10,721 bases of DNA from Pseudomonadota bacterium. Its GTDB lineage: Bacteria > Pseudomonadota > Gammaproteobacteria > Burkholderiales > Burkholderiaceae_D. The position numbers and the translations under genes are program-made. A model generated the notes under the pieces. It had not been told where the DNA came from, did no database searches, and was given only the letters and a program-made list of their open reading frames with translations. How positions within the stretch are numbered: position 1 is the stretch's first letter; every line of letters begins with the position of its first letter. This document shows positions 1 through 6,587 of the stretch, in pieces. The stretch covers positions 1-10,721 of the forward strand of contig JAEWBA010000088.1 in the NCBI GenBank assembly GCA_023391395.1, written 5' to 3'.

Positions 1-431
1 TGCGCCTCGTCGATGGCGAACAGGGCGATCCGCGTGCTGTCCAGAAGCTCCAGGCAGCGCGGCGTCAGGAGCCGCTCCGGCGCGACATAGACCAGGTCGA
101 GTTCACCCCGCCGCACCATGCGTTCGGTGCGCAGCGCCTCGTCGAAGCTTTGGGTGGAGTTCAGGAAGGCGGCGCGCACACCGACCTCGGCCAGTGCGTC
201 GACCTGGTCCTGCATCAGCGCGATCAAGGGCGACACCACCACGCCCACGCCTTCGCGCAGCATGGCTGGAAGCTGGTAGCACAGCGACTTGCCACCGCCG
301 GTCGGCATCAGCACCAGGGCATCACCGCCGCGCGCGACATGATGGATGATGTCGGCCTGCTGGCCCCGAAACGCGGGATAACCGAAGACGGTTTGAAGAA
401 GATGCAGCGCCGGGTCGCTGGCGGCGTTCAC
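1..431 (-). CDS. recQ: ATP-dependent DNA helicase RecQ, N-terminal part (3' end beyond window)
   Basis: RecQ is a superfamily 2 3'-to-5' DNA helicase acting in recombination and repair of stalled forks. I translated 143 codons from the minus strand. They show the RecQ-type Q motif (FGYPAFRGQQ, residues 16-25), Walker A (MPTGGGKS, residues 42-49, Lys48), motif Ia (VVSPLIALMQDQV, about 68-80), the YVAPERL segment, and the start of the DEAH box (IDEA, ending at residue 143), where the window cuts the gene. The start is GTG at 429-431: an in-frame TAG lies 9 bases upstream and an AGGAG Shine-Dalgarno sequence is well spaced before the GTG. The gene follows uppP after 9 bases, and its ribosome site abuts the uppP stop (CTAGGAG), so the two are probably co-transcribed. 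The family call is secure. The RQC and HRDC domains cannot be judged because they lie outside the window. Confidence 0.95.
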   Translation of the reverse strand, partial: MNAASDPALHLLQTVFGYPAFRGQQADIIHHVARGGDALVLMPTGGGKSLCYQLPAMLREGVGVVVSPLIALMQDQVDALAEVGVRAAFLNSTQSFDEALRTERMVRRGELDLVYVAPERLLTPRCLELLDSTRIALFAIDEA

Positions 432-440
432 GTCAATCTC

Positions 441-1284
441 CTAGTGCGCCCACTCCACCAAGCCGACCTGCCAGGTTGCAATGACAACGATGCCGAAGGC
501 GATGCGATACCAGGCGAAGACGGTGAAGTCATGGGTGCTGATGTAGCGCAGCAGCCAGCGCACGCACAGGAAGGCCGAGATGAAGGCGGATATGGTGCCG
601 ATTCCAAACAGCGGAATGTCGTCCGCCGACAGAAATGTCGCGCGCCTTGTATAGAGAGTACAGCGAAGCGCCGAACAGGGTCGGGATCGCCAGGAAGAAG
701 GAGAATTCGGTGGCCGCCTTGCGCGACAGGCCGAACAGCATGCCGCCGATGATGGTCGCGCCCGAGCGGCTGGTGCCCGGCACCAACGCGAAGGCCTGGG
801 CCACGCCTATCTTCAGCGCATCCATGGGCGTCATGTCGTCCACCGATTCGACGCGATGCTGCCCCGGATGGCGTTTTTGCCGTTCGACCCACAGGATCAC
901 CAGACCGCCGAGGATGAAGGCGGTGGCTACCGGCACCGGCGAAAACAGCACTGCCTTGATGTTCTGGTTGAACAGAAATCCTAGCGTCGCCGCCGGCAGG
1001 AAGGCGATCGCCACGTTCAGCGCGAATTTTTGCGCCTTGGGATCGCTGAACAGGCCCGCCAGCACTTGCGCGATCTTGACGCGGTATTCCCAGCACACCG
1101 CCAGCATGGCGCCAGCCTGGATCGCGATTTCGAATACCTTGGCCTTATCGCTGCTGATGTCGCCCCCGAAATCGAGCAGGCTGCTGGCCAGGATCAGGTG
1201 CCCCGTGGAGGAGATGGGCAGAAACTCGGTGAGACCTTCCACTATGCCCATGATGAGGGCTTTGATCGCGAGTGTTAAATCCAT
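441..1284 (-). pseudogene. uppP: Undecaprenyl-diphosphatase UppP (BacA), frameshifted near the C-terminus
   Basis: UppP dephosphorylates undecaprenyl pyrophosphate in the inner membrane, recycling the lipid carrier for peptidoglycan; it also gives bacitracin resistance. The N-terminal frame is clear: motif 1 [14 protein letters not shown] (residues 16-29, with Glu16, Glu20, Ser26, His29) and motif 2 PGTSRSG (169-175, Arg173), within several hydrophobic helices. After residue 217 (KARDI) the frame runs into a non-UppP tail of 34 residues ending at 529. In the next frame, family-like sequence resumes at once ([15 protein letters not shown]...) and reads through to a TAG at 441-443 (...GLVEWAH). 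Removing one base from the AAA at 633-635 would restore 280 residues, a normal family length. The lesion removes the last two or so membrane helices. It may be a real mutation or a one-base sequence error. As it stands the readable product is 251 residues (529-1284). The ATG start at 1282-1284 gives the canonical N-terminus [17 protein letters not shown]. Confidence 0.9.
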
Positions 1285-1310
1285 GCGCGCTGATGTCGGT
1301 TCATAAACAA

Positions 1311-1341
1311 GAAAAACCCGCGAGGAGGGTGCCGCGCGGGT
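1311..1341 (-). terminator. Rho-independent terminator of the five-gene efflux operon
   Basis: On the minus strand a 7-bp GC-rich stem (ACCCGCG, 1335-1341, pairing with CGCGGGT, 1316-1322) encloses a 12-base loop and is followed by TTTTTC, whose first T closes the stem. It lies 19 bases past the stop of the DUF1439 lipoprotein gene, so it ends that operon. It also sits only 26 bases upstream of the uppP start codon, leaving little room for a separate uppP promoter. Confidence 0.8.
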
Positions 1342-1359
1342 CGGGGCGATGCAGACGGA

Positions 1360-1911
1360 TTACCGTACCGGCTCGAAGGTTACCACGAGACCGTCGGCTC
1401 TGGTCGTGATTTTCGACAAGATGAACCGGGTGCCGCCATAGCGCAACTCGTCCGGCGAAAAAGTGTACAGGACGGCATCCTGCAGGAGCTGTTCGGCCAG
1501 CAAGCCGGCCGCCTGCAAGATCTTGTTGGCATAAGGCGAGTCGAAGCCATCGAGGGTAAAACGCTCGACGCGCGGATCGCCCAGCAGCAGTGCATTGCGC
1601 GTCGGATCGAATTTCAGGTTGCCGGAAATCGCCATCTTGCCCTGCCAGACGCGGTGCAGGAAAGGCGGCGCGATCGCGGCATCCATGCTGGTCAGGATGC
1701 GATTGGCTTCCGGCTGTAGCGCGACTTGCGGATTGCTGACGCGAATGTCGAGCAATTCCAGGAAGCGGTTGTTGAACGGGAAGCGTGTCGAAATCGCCTG
1801 CTGCAACTGCGCCAGCGGTATCTCCATCTGGCGCGGCCCGAGCAGGGTCGCACAGGCGGAAAGCAGTAAGAAGACCGCAAGCGACAACAGGCTCCGTAGG
1901 CGGATAGGCAT
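1360..1911 (-). CDS. DUF1439 family lipoprotein (YceB-like)
   Basis: The protein has 183 residues. A typical lipoprotein signal is visible: basic start (MPIRLR), a hydrophobic stretch at about 8-17, and lipobox LSAC with the acceptor Cys20, so export and lipidation are expected. Asp is not at position 21 (it is Ala), which for enterobacterial Lol sorting would favour the outer membrane. The mature part has the style of the DUF1439/YceB family: an early QMEIPLAQLQQAISTRFPF segment, then alternating beta-strand-like sequence (RVSNPQVALQPEANRI, GNLKFDPTRNALLL, RVERFTLDG). The molecular role of this family is not established; lipid-binding-like folds have been suggested for relatives. The start is supported by AAGGAG seven bases upstream of the ATG. 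That site overlaps the stop of the cysteine-cluster gene, 10 bases away. It is the last gene of the operon, before the terminator at 1311-1341. Confidence 0.82.
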   Translation of the reverse strand: MPIRLRSLLSLAVFLLLSACATLLGPRQMEIPLAQLQQAISTRFPFNNRFLELLDIRVSNPQVALQPEANRILTSMDAAIAPPFLHRVWQGKMAISGNLKFDPTRNALLLGDPRVERFTLDGFDSPYANKILQAAGLLAEQLLQDAVLYTFSPDELRYGGTRFILSKITTRADGLVVTFEPVR

Positions 1912-1921
1912 ATTCGCTCCT

Positions 1922-2185
1922 TCAGGCGCTGGTCAGCACATCCAGTCGCGCCAGATAAGTCAGCGCATGTTCGCGCGTGCTACCGCACATCTCCATCGAT
2001 GGGCGCAGGCTGGCGCATACCGCCGGCCGCTCAGGCTTGCCGAAAATGCGGCAGCGGTTGTCCTGGTCGAGCTGGGCGCAGCGCACGCCAGCCGGTTTCC
2101 CATGCGGCATGCCGGGAATCGGCGAGGAAATCGAGGGCGCGATGCAGCAGGCACCGCAGCCGACGCGGCATACCGTCTCACTCAT
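1922..2185 (-). CDS. YkgJ-like cysteine-cluster protein (putative Zn/Fe-binding)
   Basis: This is a small protein of 87 residues starting at the ATG at 2183-2185. It contains eight cysteines: C6, C10, C13, C14, C36, C45, C57 and C67. The opening CRVGCGACC and the following C...C...PAVCASL pattern fit the YkgJ/CxxCxxCC family, predicted to bind zinc or an iron-sulfur cluster. There is no signal peptide, so it is probably cytoplasmic. An upstream in-frame ATG at 2242 would add 19 residues lying inside the permease gene. I prefer the later start because it forms a tight ATGAGTGA overlap with the permease stop (8 bases), typical of translational coupling, and because the family pattern begins right after it. 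The biochemical role is unknown, and its place in an efflux operon does not reveal one. Confidence 0.8.
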   Translation of the reverse strand: MSETVCRVGCGACCIAPSISSPIPGMPHGKPAGVRCAQLDQDNRCRIFGKPERPAVCASLRPSMEMCGSTREHALTYLARLDVLTSA

Positions 2186-3410
2186 AGCGCAAGGCCTGGA
2201 TCGGCAGCAGGCTTGATGCCTTGCGTGCCGGATAGTAGCCAAAGAAGATCCCGATCGCCGCCGCGAAGCCGACCGCCAGCACGATGGATTGCGGCGTCAG
2301 GCGCGTGGCCCAGCCCGCGAAATGGCCGATCAGAAAGGAACCGGCCACGCCCAGCACGATGCCGACGAAGCCGCCAATCAGGGAAAGCGTCATGGCTTCG
2401 ACTAGGAACTGGTTGAGGATATCCCGCCCGCGTGCGCCGACCGCCATGCGCAAACCGATCTCGCGGGTGCGCTCGGTGACGGAAACCAGCATGATGTTCA
2501 TGATGCCGATGCCGCCCACCAGCAACGACACAGAAGCGACCGCCGCCAGCAAGAGGGTCATGATGCGCGAGGATTCCTCCTGCGCCGCTAGGATTTCGGT
2601 CAGGTTGCGCAGGGTGAAGGCATCGTCCTGGCCGGACTGGGTGCGCTGCCGCTGGCGCATCAGGTCGCGGATCTTGTCTTCCGCATCCTTCATGCTCGCG
2701 CCTTCCCACACCTTGACCTGGATGGTGCCGACACGCCGCAGCTTGCCCTGGGTATTGCCGAACAGCCGGTTGCGCGCGGTAGACAGAGGCACCATGATGA
2801 CGTCGTCCTGATCCTGCCCCATCATGCTCTGACCCTTGCGGTCGAGCACGCCGATGATGGTGAAAGGCACGTTGCGGATGCGGATCGGCTGATCGATCGG
2901 GTCCATGTCGCCGAACAACTGGCGCGCCACGGTTTGTCCGACTAGCGCTACCTTGGCGGAACCAGCCAGTTCGGCCTGCTCGAACATGCGGCCTTCCATC
3001 AGCGGCCAGTCACGCGCTTCGAAGTAGTCCGGCGTGACACCGTAGATCTGCGTGGCCCAGTTGTTGCCGCCGGCGACCACCTGACCGCTGCTGCGCATGG
3101 ACGGCGCAGCCACCTGCACTTCCGGGATTTCACGGGCGATGGCAACAGCGTCGTCTTCGGTCAGGTTCTGGTTGGCACCCGCGCCCAGGCGCACGCCGGA
3201 GGTGGTGGTGGAGCCCGGAATCAGCATCATCAGGTTCGATCCCAGGCTCTTGATCTGCTCTTCGACGCGCGCTTGGGCGCCGGCACCGACTGCGATCATG
3301 GTGATGACCGCGCCCACGCCGATGATGATGCCGAGCATGGTCAGCATGGAGCGCAGCTTGTTGACCCGCAGCGCATTCAGCGCCACGCGCAGGGTTGCCA
3401 GGAAGCTCAT
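2178..3410 (-). CDS. MacB-type ABC transporter permease (MacB_PCD plus FtsX domains)
   Basis: This 410-residue inner-membrane subunit belongs to the type VII (MacB/LolC/FtsX) ABC family, which drives substrates by mechanotransmission with a periplasmic adaptor and an outer-membrane channel. Visible order: cytoplasmic amphipathic start ([21 protein letters not shown]), first membrane helix about 22-44, a large periplasmic domain about 45-280 ([13 protein letters not shown] at 155-167, IIGVLDRKG), then three C-terminal helices at about 284-308, 338-362 and 374-394. Hallmarks of the FtsX part are [29 protein letters not shown] (starting at 299) and the terminal [20 protein letters not shown]. 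The nucleotide-binding domain of E. coli MacB is absent here and is supplied by the adjacent gene, overlapping by 4 bases (ATGA). The start has a strong GAGGAGG site just upstream. Substrate cannot be told from sequence; macrolides, peptides, lipoproteins or siderophores are all handled by relatives. Confidence 0.92.
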   Translation of the reverse strand: MSFLATLRVALNALRVNKLRSMLTMLGIIIGVGAVITMIAVGAGAQARVEEQIKSLGSNLMMLIPGSTTTSGVRLGAGANQNLTEDDAVAIAREIPEVQVAAPSMRSSGQVVAGGNNWATQIYGVTPDYFEARDWPLMEGRMFEQAELAGSAKVALVGQTVARQLFGDMDPIDQPIRIRNVPFTIIGVLDRKGQSMMGQDQDDVIMVPLSTARNRLFGNTQGKLRRVGTIQVKVWEGASMKDAEDKIRDLMRQRQRTQSGQDDAFTLRNLTEILAAQEESSRIMTLLLAAVASVSLLVGGIGIMNIMLVSVTERTREIGLRMAVGARGRDILNQFLVEAMTLSLIGGFVGIVLGVAGSFLIGHFAGWATRLTPQSIVLAVGFAAAIGIFFGYYPARKASSLLPIQALRYE

Positions 3411-4153
3411 GCTTCCTCCTCGGCCGTCGCGGCACGATCCAGTTGCGCCAGCGCCGCCTGCGCATCGCGCGGCGTATTGGGCGCGTCGCTCACCACTTGG
3501 CCATCGCGGAAAGTGATCATGCGCGAAGCGAAGTCGGCGACATCGTGTTCATGGGTGACGATGACGATGGTCATGCCCTGGCGATTGAGCTTTTGCAGCA
3601 GTGCCATGATCTCGACGCTGGTGCGCGAATCGAGCGCGCCGGTCGGCTCATCGGCCAGGATCAGCGAAGGATTGTTGACCAGGGCGCGGGCGATCGCCAC
3701 GCGCTGCTGTTGGCCGCCGGAGAGTTGCGCCGGATGATGGTCCATGCGCGAACCCAGACCGACTTCAGCCAGGCGCTGTTCGGCGCGCGCGCGGCGCTCG
3801 GGAGCCGGCACATTGGCGTACAACAGCGGCAGCTCGACATTGTCCAGGGCGGTGGTGCGCGGCAGCAGATTGAACTGCTGAAACACGAAGCCGATGCGCC
3901 GGTTGCGGATCGCGGCCAGCGCATCGCTGGACAAGGCGGACACCTTCTCACCGGCCAGCGTATAGTCGCCGGAAGTGGGGGAATCGAGGCAGCCCAGCAG
4001 GTTCATGAAGGTCGACTTGCCGGAACCGGAGGCGCCCATGATGGCTACGAATTCCCCTTCCTCGATGTCGATGGAGACTCCGCGCAGGGCCCGCACCAGG
4101 TTGCTGCCCATGGCGTATTCCTTGGTCAGGCCGTGGGTTTCGATCAATGCCAT
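3407..4153 (-). CDS. MacB/LolD-type ABC transporter ATP-binding protein
   Basis: This 248-residue cytoplasmic ATPase powers the permease encoded next to it. All catalytic motifs are intact: Walker [10 protein letters not shown] (40-48), Q-loop [20 protein letters not shown] (from 91, Gln92/Gln93), signature [15 protein letters not shown] (from 144), Walker [14 protein letters not shown] (164-176, Glu169 catalytic) and H-loop His201 (VTHEHDVA). The sequence is of the MacB/LolD group, with the short conserved N-terminus [12 protein letters not shown]. The last 30 residues form an Ala/Glu-rich tail (about 225-248) beyond the core domain. The gene starts 3 bases after the adaptor stop, with no good Shine-Dalgarno sequence, so it probably relies on coupling to the adaptor. 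Its TGA overlaps the permease ATG. Confidence 0.94.
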   Translation of the reverse strand: MALIETHGLTKEYAMGSNLVRALRGVSIDIEEGEFVAIMGASGSGKSTFMNLLGCLDSPTSGDYTLAGEKVSALSSDALAAIRNRRIGFVFQQFNLLPRTTALDNVELPLLYANVPAPERRARAEQRLAEVGLGSRMDHHPAQLSGGQQQRVAIARALVNNPSLILADEPTGALDSRTSVEIMALLQKLNRQGMTIVIVTHEHDVADFASRMITFRDGQVVSDAPNTPRDAQAALAQLDRAATAEEEA

Positions 4154-4156
4154 GCG

Positions 4157-5755
4157 TCAGAACATCCGTGGTCCGCGCGATGCCTGCGGACGGCCGGCGG
4201 AAGACGAGCCCGTTGGTCCGGCGCTGACGATGATTTCCATGCCCTCTTCCACCTCGGTCGAGATCACTTCGGTGTGGCTGCCATCGGTAAGTCCCAGGCG
4301 CACGTTCAGCAGGCGCGGCTCGCGGTTGCCGTCCAGCGTGTAGAGGCGCCCGGCCCGGGTGCTGGCACCCATGGCGCGGCGTTCGCCGCTTTCGGCCTGG
4401 ATTTCCTCGTACTTCGTTTGCTGTTCCGGCGTCAGCATGGCGCTGATCTGCGCGCGCATCTCGCTGCGGTTGCGTTCCATGATTTTCTGGCGTTCCGGTT
4501 CAGGAGCTTCGCGCGCCGCCATGAACTTGTCGCGCATACCAGCAAAGATCGCCTGCAGCTTGGTTTTCTGCTCATCGCTCAATTGCAGCTCTTTTTCCAG
4601 GCGCGCGCGCATGGCAGCCATCTGGCCGCCGCCATTGGCGCCCCCCGCCGGTGCAGCCGCGGCTTGCCCCTGGCTGTCGCCGCGGGCATTGCCCTCTCCG
4701 GGCGGCCGGAAACGCAGGGCCGCATTGGCCACCTTCAGCACGTCGTCCCGACTAGCCGTGACGACGCGCACATTGGCGGTCATGCCGGGCAAGAGCTCCT
4801 TGTTCGGATTGGCGGCGCTGATGACCACGGTGTAGGTGATGACATTGGAAACATTCTGCGCCGCCTTGCGGATCTGCTTGACCTTGCCCTCGAACTGGCG
4901 GCCGGGGAAGGCATCCACCGTGAAGCTGGCCTTCTGGCCTTCCTTGATGCGACCGATCTCCGACTCGTCGATGGCGGCATCGACCTGCATGTCGGTCAGG
5001 TTCTCGGCGATGATGAACAGCTCCGGCGCCTGCAGGCTGGCGGCGACGGTCTGGCCGCGCTCGACGCTGCGCTTGATCACCACGCCGTTGACCGGCGCCC
5101 GGATCTCGGTGCGACCGAGGTCGATGCGTGCCTGCGCCAGCGCCGCTTCGCGCTGCTTGACCACGGCTTCGGCATTGCGCAGGCCAGCGGCGGCCACCCC
5201 CGCCTGGGCCTTGGCGGTCTTCACCTGCTCGGCGAGCGCGTTGTACGTGGCTTGTGCCTTGTCGCGCTCGGCAGTGGAAATGAAGCCCTTCTCCACCAGT
5301 TGCCGCTTGAGCTCGAGGTCGCGCAGCGCATCGGCAGCATTGACCTCGGCCCTTGCCACCTCGGCACGCTGTGCCGCGATATTGGCCTGCTGGGTCAGTA
5401 TTTGCGCACGCGCCGCATCCACGTCGGCCTGGGCCTGATGCACCTTGTGCTCGAAGGTCTGGGGATCGATGAGGGCGATCAAGTCGCCCTGCTTGACCTC
5501 GCTGTTGAAGTCCACCAGCACTTCCTTCAACTGCCCGGAAACCTGCGAGCCGACTTGCACCGAGACTACCGGGCTGAGCGTGCCGGAAGCGGCGACGCTG
5601 GCCGTAATGCCGCCTTTTTCTACACGCACCGTCTTGTAGTCCGGCGTCGCGCCATTCCGCAGCCAGGCATAGCCGCCGACGCCTGCCGCCACTAGAAGAA
5701 TGATCACCGCCGGCCACAGCCAGCGCTTTCCTGCCCGATTCATTAACTGGTTCAT
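4157..5755 (-). CDS. MacA-like periplasmic adaptor (HlyD family) with Spy-like LTxxQ insert
   Basis: This membrane fusion protein links the inner-membrane ABC permease to an outer-membrane channel. In the 532-residue reading: basic start, one membrane helix about 14-31, first lipoyl half VGSQVSGQLKEVLVDF...IDP (67-98), a long alpha-hairpin about 100-210, second lipoyl half LGRTEIRAPVNGVVIKRSV (213-231), beta-barrel about 250-335 (LPGMTANVRV at 322-331), then a membrane-proximal part resumed at RLYTLDGNREPRLLNVRLGL (470-489). Between LRFRPP and that segment lies an extra block (352-466): a Gly/Ala/Gln-rich linker, then a charged helical region with LSDEQ (392-396) and LTPEQQ (441-446), as in Spy/CpxP proteins. 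Start choice is uncertain. Candidates are ATG 5753-5755 (chosen; gives a typical short basic lead), ATG 5741-5743 (4 residues shorter) and GTG 5855-5857 (34 extra residues with no signal character); none has a good ribosome site. First gene of the operon; the ATPase follows after 3 bases. Confidence 0.88.
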   Translation of the reverse strand: MNQLMNRAGKRWLWPAVIILLVAAGVGGYAWLRNGATPDYKTVRVEKGGITASVAASGTLSPVVSVQVGSQVSGQLKEVLVDFNSEVKQGDLIALIDPQTFEHKVHQAQADVDAARAQILTQQANIAAQRAEVARAEVNAADALRDLELKRQLVEKGFISTAERDKAQATYNALAEQVKTAKAQAGVAAAGLRNAEAVVKQREAALAQARIDLGRTEIRAPVNGVVIKRSVERGQTVAASLQAPELFIIAENLTDMQVDAAIDESEIGRIKEGQKASFTVDAFPGRQFEGKVKQIRKAAQNVSNVITYTVVISAANPNKELLPGMTANVRVVTASRDDVLKVANAALRFRPPGEGNARGDSQGQAAAAPAGGANGGGQMAAMRARLEKELQLSDEQKTKLQAIFAGMRDKFMAAREAPEPERQKIMERNRSEMRAQISAMLTPEQQTKYEEIQAESGERRAMGASTRAGRLYTLDGNREPRLLNVRLGLTDGSHTEVISTEVEEGMEIIVSAGPTGSSSAGRPQASRGPRMF

Positions 5756-5869
5756 AAGAAAGGAAAATTGGGGACGAGTCGATTCTACCGGCAATCCCTC
5801 CGGCCTTAGGTATCGGCTTGTATCGCCAGTTGTCGCAGCCGCGTGCGCAGTGAGCACTTGTCAGCATCC

Positions 5870-5898
5870 TTGACGCTCGTCCCTTTGCCCCTTATATT
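5870..5898 (+). promoter_or_regulatory. Sigma70-type promoter of the tetR-RND operon
   Basis: TTGACG at 5870-5875 (5 of 6 to TTGACA) and TATATT at 5893-5898 (5 of 6 to TATAAT) are separated by exactly 17 bases. Transcription would begin near 5905, about 25 bases before the tetR ATG. The -10 hexamer overlaps the TetR-type palindrome by two bases, so a bound repressor would cover the -10 edge and start point. Confidence 0.75.
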
Positions 5899-5921
5899 AC
5901 TGACTCGTTAGTAAGTTACTG
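5897..5921. promoter_or_regulatory. Putative TetR-family operator with an additional half-site
   Basis: TTACTGACTCGTTAGTAA (5897-5914) is an imperfect 18-bp palindrome with 14 of 18 symmetric positions. Its right arm AGTAA (5910-5914) also pairs with TTACT (5916-5920) across a single G, forming a second, perfect 5-bp inverted repeat, and TTACTG recurs at 5897 and 5916. The site overlaps the predicted -10 and transcription start, as expected for autorepression by the TetR protein encoded 9 bases further on. Binding is inferred, not shown. Confidence 0.65.
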
Positions 5922-5929
5922 GAACAATC

Positions 5930-6577
5930 ATGTCCATGGAATCCAAGCCGCGCTGGGAAAGGCGCAAGGATGCCCGCCCGCAGGAATTGCTGGATGCCGC
6001 TCTCGACCTGTTCGTTGAGCGTGGCTATGCTGCCACCCGACTAGACGATGTAGCGGCGCGCGCCGGCGTTTCCAAGGGCACGCTTTATCTGTATTTCGCC
6101 AACAAGGAAGACCTGTTCAAGGCGGTGATCCGCGAGAACATGGTTTCGGTGCTGGGCGAAGGGCAGGACATGATCGATGGATATGAAGGCCATACCGCCG
6201 ATTTGTTCCGCGAGATCGTGCTTGCCTGGTGGGAGCGCATCGGCAGTACCAAGCTCTCCGGCATCACCAAGCTGATGCTGGCCGAAGCCAGCAACTTCCC
6301 CGAAGTGGCACAGTTTTATCACGATGAAGTGATCATGCGAGGCAATGCCGTCATCACCGCCCTGCTGGCACGCGGCGTAGCGCGCGGGGAGTTCCGCGAG
6401 GTAGAGACCGAACAAATCGTCAATGTCGTGTCCGCGGCCCTTATGATGCTGCTGGTGTGGAAGCACTCTTTCAGCCACTGCCGGCCCGAGCCGATCGCAG
6501 CAGAAAATTATCTGAACAGCTTCATCGACCTTTTCCTGAATGGCGTGCTCAAGCCGGGCACAATAGCCGCCCAATGA
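5930..6577 (+). CDS. TetR/AcrR family transcriptional repressor of the RND efflux operon
   Basis: This 215-residue regulator has a canonical TetR_N DNA-binding domain: helix 1 ARPQELLDAALDLFVERGY (15-33), helix-turn-helix RLDDVAARAGVSKGTLYLYF (37-56), then NKEDLFKAVI (58-67). The C-terminal ligand-binding and dimerisation region (about 75-210) is helical and resembles repressors of multidrug pumps, including LMLAEASNFPEVAQFYHDEV (115-134) and a hydrophobic MMLLVW stretch near 172-177. It is the first gene of the operon; the RND adaptor begins 10 bases after its stop. The palindrome over its own promoter (5897-5914) suggests it represses itself and both pump genes, released by a pump substrate. 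ATG 5930 is used; a second ATG at 5936 is also possible. Ribosome site is weak (GGAA). Confidence 0.93.
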   Translation: MSMESKPRWERRKDARPQELLDAALDLFVERGYAATRLDDVAARAGVSKGTLYLYFANKEDLFKAVIRENMVSVLGEGQDMIDGYEGHTADLFREIVLAWWERIGSTKLSGITKLMLAEASNFPEVAQFYHDEVIMRGNAVITALLARGVARGEFREVETEQIVNVVSAALMMLLVWKHSFSHCRPEPIAAENYLNSFIDLFLNGVLKPGTIAAQ

Positions 6578-6587
6578 TGGGAGTCCC

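Larger units (their letters stand above)
5756..5929. promoter_or_regulatory. Divergent intergenic region between the ABC and RND efflux operons
   Basis: This gap of 174 bases must hold the start signals for both operons. On the plus side there is a clear promoter and TetR-like operator (5870-5921). On the minus side I see only a weak candidate -10, TAGAAT (complement of 5782-5787), without a recognisable -35 at 16-18 bases. It would give a leader of about 20 bases to the adaptor start at 5755. No palindrome comparable to the TetR site was found near the minus-strand candidate. Confidence 0.55.

Noticed and set aside
428..1096. A 222-codon minus-strand frame overlapping uppP
   Set aside because: It is an out-of-frame shadow with Arg/Ser/Pro-rich sequence. 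The true C-terminus of UppP lies in the other frame, ending at 441.
3395..5695. A 766-codon open frame on the plus strand, rich in His, Arg, Gly and Ala
   Set aside because: It lies antisense to three well-supported genes (permease start, ATPase, adaptor). Its composition is that of a GC-rich antisense frame, and it contains no recognisable domain.
5756..5857. N-terminal extension of the adaptor from GTG 5857
   Set aside because: The extra 34 residues have no signal or domain character. The short basic lead before the membrane helix is better explained by a start at 5755 or 5743, though no start has a good ribosome site.
4752..5867. A 371-codon minus-strand frame overlapping the adaptor
   Set aside because: Shadow frame of the adaptor gene, rich in Gly, Arg and Gln, with no HlyD-like order of motifs.
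5771..5883. Inverted repeat GGGACGAG (5771-5778) and CTCGTCCC (5876-5883) at the two ends of the divergent region
   Set aside because: Only 8 bp with arms about 100 bases apart. Chance is a reasonable explanation in GC-rich DNA and it matches no known operator I recognise.
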